Positions 27,753 to 31,723 of a stretch of 31,723 nt of DNA are shown here, piece by piece. The stretch is taken from the IMG/VR virus record IMGVR_UViG_3300035183_000956, positions 1 through 31,723 of that record, one strand, 5' to 3'. The translations under genes and the position numbers were made by a program. The DNA is from a virus. Numbering within the stretch: position 1 is the stretch's first letter; each line of letters starts with the position of its first letter. The notes beneath the pieces were generated by a model. That model did no database searches, was not told the origin of the DNA, and was given only the letters and a program-made list of their open reading frames with translations.

Positions 27753-28637
27753 ATGGGTACTGAACTGGCTAGGAGCGGGGCTGAGGTTTTAGAGCGGGTC
27801 ATCGTCCAGGGCGACCTGGCTCAGCTGAGCCCGGCCGAGCGGGTCCGGTACTACCGCCAGGTGTGCGAGTCGTTGGGGTTGAATCCCCTGACTCGCCCCT
27901 TCGACTACATCGTGTTGGGGGGGCGGTTGACCTTGTACGCCCGGAAGGACGCGGCGGACCAGCTCAGGAGGATTCACGGCATCTCTGTCAGGATTGTGGC
28001 CCGGGAGATGATAGACACCCTCGGGCTCTACGTGGTCACGGCCCGGGCCACGACCCCCGATGGCAGGGAGGACGAGGCTATTGGTGCCGTGAGCGTGAAG
28101 GGGCTCACCGGCGAGGCGCTGGCCAACGCCATCATGAAGGCCGAGACCAAGGCGAAAAGACGCGTCACATTGTCAATCGTTGGGCTCGGCTGGACGGATG
28201 AGAGTGAGGTGGAGTCTATCCCCGGGGCCAGGGCGGTGCGGGTTGACCACGAGACGGGGGAGATTCTTGAGCCGGCCCCCGTTCCCGCCGCCGCGCCCGC
28301 TAATGCGGCCCCCGAGGAGCACAGCAACACCAAACCCCCCACGGACAAACAGTACCGGCTCCTCGGGGTGCTCATAGAGCGCATAGGGCTGACCAGGGAA
28401 GACGCGCCGGGGTACATCTCCGCCGTCATCGGCCGGGAGGTTCACACGGCCCGGGAGATGTCCCGGGAGGAGGTGTCGGGGGTCATTGAACACCTCCAGA
28501 CCCTGGCCGGCTGGCTGGATGAGCTGGGGGTCTCGGAGGAGGTGCGCCACCAACTGATGCGGGACGCGGCACGGAACGGGAGCGTGATTGACTCCAGGGA
28601 CACGCTGGAGTCTATCCTGGAGGGCTACACCGAGTAG
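27753..28637 (+). CDS. RecT-type single-strand annealing protein
   Basis: The central block YRQVCESLGLNPLTRPFDYI, then LYARKDAADQLRRIHGISV, a GLYVVTARATTPDGREDEAIG stretch, and ALANAIMKAETKAKRRVTL with LGWTDESEVESIP closely follow the pattern of phage annealing proteins ('CeSLGLNPlTrPF.yi', 'NA.MKAeTKAkRRvtLsi.GLG..DEsEv'). The C-terminal third (after a Pro/Ala linker about 180-200) is a helical extension. ATG 27753 follows GAGGAGGTGTGAT. No paired 5'-3' exonuclease is adjacent; the PD-(D/E)XK protein at 30563 is a candidate. It promotes annealing of DNA ends and concatemer formation. Confidence 0.88.
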   Translation: MGTELARSGAEVLERVIVQGDLAQLSPAERVRYYRQVCESLGLNPLTRPFDYIVLGGRLTLYARKDAADQLRRIHGISVRIVAREMIDTLGLYVVTARATTPDGREDEAIGAVSVKGLTGEALANAIMKAETKAKRRVTLSIVGLGWTDESEVESIPGARAVRVDHETGEILEPAPVPAAAPANAAPEEHSNTKPPTDKQYRLLGVLIERIGLTREDAPGYISAVIGREVHTAREMSREEVSGVIEHLQTLAGWLDELGVSEEVRHQLMRDAARNGSVIDSRDTLESILEGYTE

Positions 28638-28640
28638 AAA

Positions 28641-28666
28641 GGTGGGGGGCCATCCGGCCCCCTACC
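28641..28666 (+). terminator. GC-rich hairpin after RecT (weak terminator)
   Basis: GGTGGGGGGCC (28641-28651) pairs with GGCCCCCTACC (28656-28666), loop ATCC, one G-T pair. Only ACTTTGG follows, so termination would be partial; it may separate the expression levels of RecT and downstream genes. Confidence 0.45.
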
Positions 28667-28685
28667 TGGGACTTTGGAGGGTCAA

Positions 28686-28961
28686 ATGGGGACTCTACCA
28701 TTTACCGTAGTTCTGCAGGATATTTGGGCCGCGCGCGACCTAGATGCGCACGCGAAACTCCTGCTCATCTACCTAGCTGAGTCGGAATCTAAACGGCAAC
28801 CATGGGTGCGAGTGCGTGATGCGGCCAGGGCGCTGGGACTCAGGCCGAGCAGGGTTCTGGCCGCCCTCTACCGGCTACATGGACAGGGGTACATACGGTT
28901 GGGAATGGAGGACACCGACTCGCGGCAATGGTTCAGAACCAAATGGACCGGCTGGGAGTGA
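28686..28961 (+). CDS. Small winged-helix protein, 91 aa
   Basis: ATG 28686 has GGAGGG five bases upstream; the TTG at 28674 is the alternative. The pattern LDAHAKLLLIYLAESESKRQ, WVRVRDAARALGLRPSRVLA, ALYRLHGQGYIRLG is a winged-helix DNA-binding domain very like the N-terminal domain of the initiator gene at 29117 (ETIVLIYLALRAGEKGVCWP...). It may be a duplicated DNA-binding domain that regulates the origin or the operon. Confidence 0.7.
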   Translation: MGTLPFTVVLQDIWAARDLDAHAKLLLIYLAESESKRQPWVRVRDAARALGLRPSRVLAALYRLHGQGYIRLGMEDTDSRQWFRTKWTGWE

Positions 28962-28972
28962 GGAGGTAGACG

Positions 28973-29056
28973 ATGCGGCGGCGTGGCGGTACAATAACGG
29001 CAAAGGGCTCCCCGCCGGGAGCCCTGAGCGAAAGGAGGTCTAGCGATGGACCATAG
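28973..29056 (+). CDS. Possible small basic protein, 27 aa
   Basis: ATG 28973 has AGGAGGT five bases upstream. The 27-residue frame is Arg/Gly-rich and overlaps a 9-bp hairpin (29004-29025). It could be a leader peptide; there is little other support. Confidence 0.3.
   Translation: MRRRGGTITAKGSPPGALSERRSSDGP
29004..29025 (+). repeat. 9-bp perfect hairpin
   Basis: AGGGCTCCC (29004-29012) and GGGAGCCCT (29017-29025) pair around a four-base loop. AAA precedes and no T run follows, so a leftward-facing or partial terminator or an mRNA structure is possible. Confidence 0.5.
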
Positions 29057-29129
29057 TCATTATATACCACACAACCCGCTCAGCGCAACCCCACTCCGGT
29101 GGGGGGGAGGTCTAGCATGTACGAGATGA
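29046..29129 (+). CDS. Possible 27-aa leader peptide before the initiator gene
   Basis: ATG 29046 follows AAAGGAGGTCTAGCG, and the frame ends 13 bases inside the initiator gene, whose own ribosome site repeats GGAGGTCTAGC. The overlap could couple translation of the two. The product (MDHSHYIPHNPLSATP...) resembles nothing known to me. Confidence 0.35.
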   Translation: MDHSHYIPHNPLSATPLRWGGGLACTR

Positions 29130-30214
29130 CCAACGCAATCTGGGAACTGGACGAGTTGACGACAACGGAAACAATAGTCCTCATATACCTGGCCTTGAGG
29201 GCTGGGGAGAAGGGCGTGTGCTGGCCATCGCTGGCCACAATCTCGCGGCACACGAAACTGAGTGCCAGCGGCGCGTGGAAAACGCTCCGGCGGCTCAGGG
29301 AGAAGGGACTTATCAGCTGGGAACGTGATGGCTACGGCAATAACGTTTACCGCATAAACGCCGCCGCCATTATGGGGGCTACGGTAGCGAAGAAGGAGGG
29401 GGATTATGACGAGGTAAGAGAGGGTGTGTTACCTGGTCATAGAGGGGATTATGACCAGGTAATAGAGGGTATAGTACCAGGTACTAATCCCATTAGTACC
29501 AGGTACCAGAGGGATTATGACCAGGTACCAACTAACAAGTCATTAAACATACCATTGAACAAACCAATAAACACCGTACCCTCCACTGTGGCCACGCACA
29601 CAGTTAGCCAACCTGGCGAACCGCAGGCAGCGCGGCGGGGGGAAAGTCAGGTAGAAACCCCCAAACCCCCGAAAACCCAGGACACCTCTCCTAACCGGAA
29701 CCTGAACTTTAGCTCCGGTAAAACTATCCCGGCCGGCGCGGCTGAACCGGCTCCAGACTCCGGCCCCCGCCCAGCGGCCACGCACAGCGTCCAGGCGCAC
29801 GTTCCCGGGCCACGGCCCACCGGCTACCCCTACTCCCCCGAGCGTGGGGCGCTGGTGAAGTCCCTCAGGGATGCTGGGCTCTGGGAGAGGTTCAACGGGC
29901 TCCTCCGCCGGCACGCCAGGGATGAGCGGGCGTGGTGGGCGTGGCTGGATAGGCTGGCCCCCGAGCACCAGCGGCTGAACGGGCATTTCGCGGAGGCCGT
30001 GCGGGCCGCCCTGGATCGGCTGGAGGCCTGGCCGGATGCCAAATACCCCTTCTCGGTGGTGGAGAAGGTGGTCCGGGAATACACGCCGCCACCGCCGAAA
30101 CCGGAGCCGGACCCCTACATGGCCGCCGGGGAGGCCGTGCGGAAGGGTGATTTCGAGGAGTTCATTGAGTGGTTGCAGTCCCTGCCTGTTGAGGAGGATA
30201 ACCATGTGGCATAG
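29117..30214 (+). CDS. Replication initiator-like protein with winged helix
   Basis: The N-terminal domain (residues about 10-75: ETIVLIYLALRAGEKGVCWP, SLATISRHTKLSASGAWKTL, RRLREKGLISWERDGYGNNV) is a winged helix typical of phage replisome organisers such as the lambda O class, which bind iterons in their own genes. The middle (about 85-235) is low-complexity Pro/Thr/Ser-rich linker, and the end (about 240-365) is a helical domain (LVKSLRDAGLWERFNGLLRR; FSVVEKVVREY) that may load host helicase. ATG 29117 follows GGAGGTCTAGC; the ATG-like start at 29099 lacks support. The gene contains the iteron array at 29401-29528. Confidence 0.75.
   Translation: MYEMTNAIWELDELTTTETIVLIYLALRAGEKGVCWPSLATISRHTKLSASGAWKTLRRLREKGLISWERDGYGNNVYRINAAAIMGATVAKKEGDYDEVREGVLPGHRGDYDQVIEGIVPGTNPISTRYQRDYDQVPTNKSLNIPLNKPINTVPSTVATHTVSQPGEPQAARRGESQVETPKPPKTQDTSPNRNLNFSSGKTIPAGAAEPAPDSGPRPAATHSVQAHVPGPRPTGYPYSPERGALVKSLRDAGLWERFNGLLRRHARDERAWWAWLDRLAPEHQRLNGHFAEAVRAALDRLEAWPDAKYPFSVVEKVVREYTPPPPKPEPDPYMAAGEAVRKGDFEEFIEWLQSLPVEEDNHVA
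29401..29528. repeat. Six iterons on a 22-bp pitch, probable replication origin
   Basis: ACCAGGTA occurs at 29454, 29476, 29498 and 29520, spaced exactly 22 bp. A variant ACGAGGTA lies at 29409 (45 bp before the first), and an inverted TACCTGGT at 29430-29437 fills the slot between. Three of these sites (29401, 29446, 29512) extend to GGATTATGAC(C/G)AGGTA, and two (29472, 29494) to TAGTACCAGGTAC. A 22-bp pitch does not fit codon triplets, so the pattern is kept at DNA level. Confidence 0.88.
29528..29585. other. AT-rich stretch next to the iterons (possible unwinding element)
   Basis: The bases following the last iteron (around AACAAGTCATTAAACATACC and CCAATAAACACC) are far more AT-rich than the rest of this genome, as expected for a DNA-unwinding element beside iterons. 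It is inside the linker-coding part of the initiator gene. Confidence 0.6.
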
Positions 30215-30566
30215 CGAACTCGGGCTGTCTGAGGACGCGCTGATTTTTGACCTCGGGGCGTGCCCCTGGTGCGGCCAGGAGTTCATTTATGTCGCCCAAA
30301 ACGGCATGGCCGCCGGGCGCAAACCGCCGGACGATTGCTGCACTAGGGGCACCCTCGCCGCCGTGGCCCGCATCAGCGCCGCCATGCACGGGAGGCTGGG
30401 GCAGGACGAGCGGGAGTACCTGGCCCGGGAGGCTAGCCGGCTCGCGGCCAGGCTCCGGGAGGTGCCACAGGATGAGCTGCGGGCGGCGGCCAGGGAGGTG
30501 GAGGGGCGCTACGCGCTGAGGGTGGACTGGGCCGCCCTTTTGGCTCGGGTGAGGAGGGGCGCATGA
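30204..30566 (+). CDS. Small protein with cysteine cluster, 120 aa
   Basis: ATG 30204 follows GAGGAGGATAACC and overlaps the initiator gene by 11 bases. C20PWC23 and C44C45 (GACPWCGQEFIY; PDDCCTRGT) suggest a zinc site, followed by helices (RISAAMHGRLGQDEREYLAR; ASRLAARLREVPQDELRAAA). It is not a recognised family; location between initiator and nuclease hints at a replication accessory. Confidence 0.65.
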   Translation: MWHSELGLSEDALIFDLGACPWCGQEFIYVAQNGMAAGRKPPDDCCTRGTLAAVARISAAMHGRLGQDEREYLAREASRLAARLREVPQDELRAAAREVEGRYALRVDWAALLARVRRGA

Positions 30567-31177
30567 CGAGGATGCCCGGGCTGACTGATTTGAACCGGCA
30601 CCACGAGGCCCTGGTCGTGAGGGTGCTGGATTTCGCCAGGTCCATGGGATGGCGGGCTATCACGATGACCTACCACGAACAGGACGGCGGGGACGCGTTT
30701 AGGTTGGCCGGCGATAGCACCGGGCTCTACGTGAGGACGTTCCCGGACCTGGTCCTCACGAACGGAAAACGCACCATTCTGGTGGAGGTCAAAACGCACG
30801 TATCTGGCCGCTACTCGGATGCGACCATAGAGCTATTCCCGCTCGTGGCCGCCCGCTCCCGGTGGCGGGATTTGGGGGCACGCACCCTTTACCTCTACGA
30901 GGACCCCAACGCTGGCATATCGGCGGCGTGGTGGGGCCACGAGGTTTTTGAGGGGGTGCCGGTGGTGGCTATCTACGTGGGCACCCAGCGGCAGGGCTGG
31001 CAGGAGCACATGGACAGAATCAGGGCGTGGAAATCCTCTGGGCTCATCCCCAGGAACGTTCCGGTGAAAACGGTCCAGACCCTGGGCTCGGGAGACCCCT
31101 ATGTGGTCATCCCCGAGTGGGTTCTGCGAACGCTGCTCCCCTGGCACGTGGTGCTGGGGGACGCGTTGAGGAGGTGA
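30563..31177 (+). CDS. PD-(D/E)XK-type nuclease, 204 aa
   Basis: The active site of the PD-(D/E)XK fold is visible: E15 in the first helix (RHHEALVVRVL), then P61D62LVLTNGKRTILVE75VK77. The rest is alpha/beta (IELFPLVAARSRWRDLGART; VFEGVPVVAIYVGTQRQGW). The size resembles small phage exonucleases/endonucleases and VRR-NUC-like enzymes. It overlaps the previous gene by four bases and is followed by the clamp gene. It could supply the resecting or end-processing nuclease paired with RecT, or a restriction-like cut of host DNA. Confidence 0.78.
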   Translation: MTRMPGLTDLNRHHEALVVRVLDFARSMGWRAITMTYHEQDGGDAFRLAGDSTGLYVRTFPDLVLTNGKRTILVEVKTHVSGRYSDATIELFPLVAARSRWRDLGARTLYLYEDPNAGISAAWWGHEVFEGVPVVAIYVGTQRQGWQEHMDRIRAWKSSGLIPRNVPVKTVQTLGSGDPYVVIPEWVLRTLLPWHVVLGDALRR

Positions 31178-31180
31178 AGG

Positions 31181-31723
31181 ATGCTGGTTAGGCGAGACCT
31201 CATGAAAATGGCGTTGGCCCTGGCCAGGGGGGTTGCGCCCTCCGGCCGCGTCCTCAATCCGCTCTGGACCTACCTCTACCTGGAAGGGCGGGAGAAGGAG
31301 TTGGTGATTAGGGCCGCGAATGAGGAGGTAGACCTGGAGGTGCGCCTGCCCGCGATGGGGGAGGGGGGTGGCCCCGTTCTGGTTCCCGCCGCCCCGTTCA
31401 TTCGCGCTGTGGAGAACGCTCCGGGGGATGTGGACGAGGAGGGCCGGGAGGTGGTCATCCTCATCCGGGAGGGGCAGGTGGAGGTGAGCGCGTGGCCCTG
31501 GAAGGCCACCATAAACGCCGCTGACCTTGAGGGATTCCCCGCGTGGCCCGAGTTTGACACCACGCTCCGGACCCGAATGGATGCCCAGGAACTGGTGCGG
31601 GCCCTTTCCCAGGTGCGCTACGCCGCCAGCAGGGAGGATTGGCGGGCTGTCTTCCGGGGGGTGCAGCTGGAGTTCTCCGACCAGGGTTTCCGGGCTGTGG
31701 CCTCGGATGGCTACCGCCTGGCT
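31181..31723 (+). CDS. dnaN: DNA polymerase III beta sliding clamp, N-terminal part (continues at position 1)
   Basis: ATG 31181 follows a strong GAGGAGGTGAAGG ribosome site. The first 181 residues encoded here are the clamp N-terminal domain and the start of the middle domain (MLVRRDLMKMALALARGVAP; VVILIREGQVEVSAWPWKAT; LEGFPAWPEF, the counterpart of the 'aeeFP..p' loop). The last 127 bases equal positions 1-127, so the frame carries on at 2-697 to a full 370 residues. Placed immediately after the nuclease and before the small-gene block. Confidence 0.92.
   Translation, partial: MLVRRDLMKMALALARGVAPSGRVLNPLWTYLYLEGREKELVIRAANEEVDLEVRLPAMGEGGGPVLVPAAPFIRAVENAPGDVDEEGREVVILIREGQVEVSAWPWKATINAADLEGFPAWPEFDTTLRTRMDAQELVRALSQVRYAASREDWRAVFRGVQLEFSDQGFRAVASDGYRLA
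31597..31723 (+). repeat. 127-bp terminal direct repeat (circle closure)
   Basis: Bases 31597-31723 are identical to bases 1-127. An exact repeat of 127 bases in a coding gene is what an assembler leaves on a circular or circularly permuted molecule when it uses a 127-base overlap, rather than a biological terminal repeat. The true circle is 31,596 bp. Confidence 0.92.

Noticed and set aside
29401-29528. CRISPR array
   Set aside because: The repeats are about 8-17 bases with short non-unique intervals on a 22-bp pitch, one copy is inverted, and the DNA is inside a coding gene; this fits iterons.
31597-31723. Biological long terminal repeat
   Set aside because: It falls inside a single gene whose frame joins perfectly, and its length equals a common assembly overlap; circular closure is simpler.

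Overview
This window is a complete, high-GC tailed-phage (siphovirus-type) genome in circular form. Its last 127 bases (31597-31723) repeat its first 127 bases exactly, so the molecule closes into a circle of 31,596 bp. The join falls inside one gene, a sliding clamp, which is therefore split between the two ends. Every gene family I could identify is phage-like: terminase, portal, MuF-like protein, scaffold, HK97-type coat, tail tube, tape measure, tail fibres, M23 endolysin, RecT and RusA. The host cannot be named from sequence alone. It is a high-GC bacterium with strong AGGAGGTGA-type ribosome binding sites and frequent GTG starts. A thermophile is possible but not shown.

Layout: almost everything is transcribed rightward. 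It starts at a promoter near 26480-26510, runs through the end of the window and across the circle junction, and continues to about 24730. (1) Early/replication block, 26527-31723 plus 1-697: XRE-type regulator, coiled-coil protein, DnaJ-like zinc protein, RecT-type annealing protein, two winged-helix proteins, PD-(D/E)XK nuclease and sliding clamp. The second winged-helix protein carries an iteron array inside its own gene. (2) Middle small-gene block, 709-2963: small membrane proteins, a DUF4326 protein, a structured intergenic segment, and RusA. (3) Packaging and head, 2978-9650. (4) Neck and tail, 9653-20322, including a 1368-residue tape measure with internal repeats. (5) Lysis cassette and further tail fibres, 20332-24729. 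(6) Four small leftward genes, 26375 down to 24914, which start at a promoter facing the XRE gene and end at a strong intrinsic terminator.

How it may work together: no DNA polymerase, helicase, primase or integrase is recognisable. The phage probably brings an origin-binding initiator and its own beta clamp and borrows the host replisome, while RecT, RusA and the PD-(D/E)XK nuclease handle recombination and branched DNA. The XRE protein and divergent promoters form a switch-like region, but nothing else proves a temperate lifestyle.

Most striking features: (a) six copies of an ACCAGGTA-type site on a 22-bp pitch inside the putative initiator gene, a likely replication origin; (b) a 22-bp perfect palindrome followed by a tRNA-like fold at 2110-2211; (c) the leftward cassette, with a repeated translation-start module and GC-rich hairpins in its gaps; (d) a shared TGGTAC-type extended -10 motif at three putative promoters.
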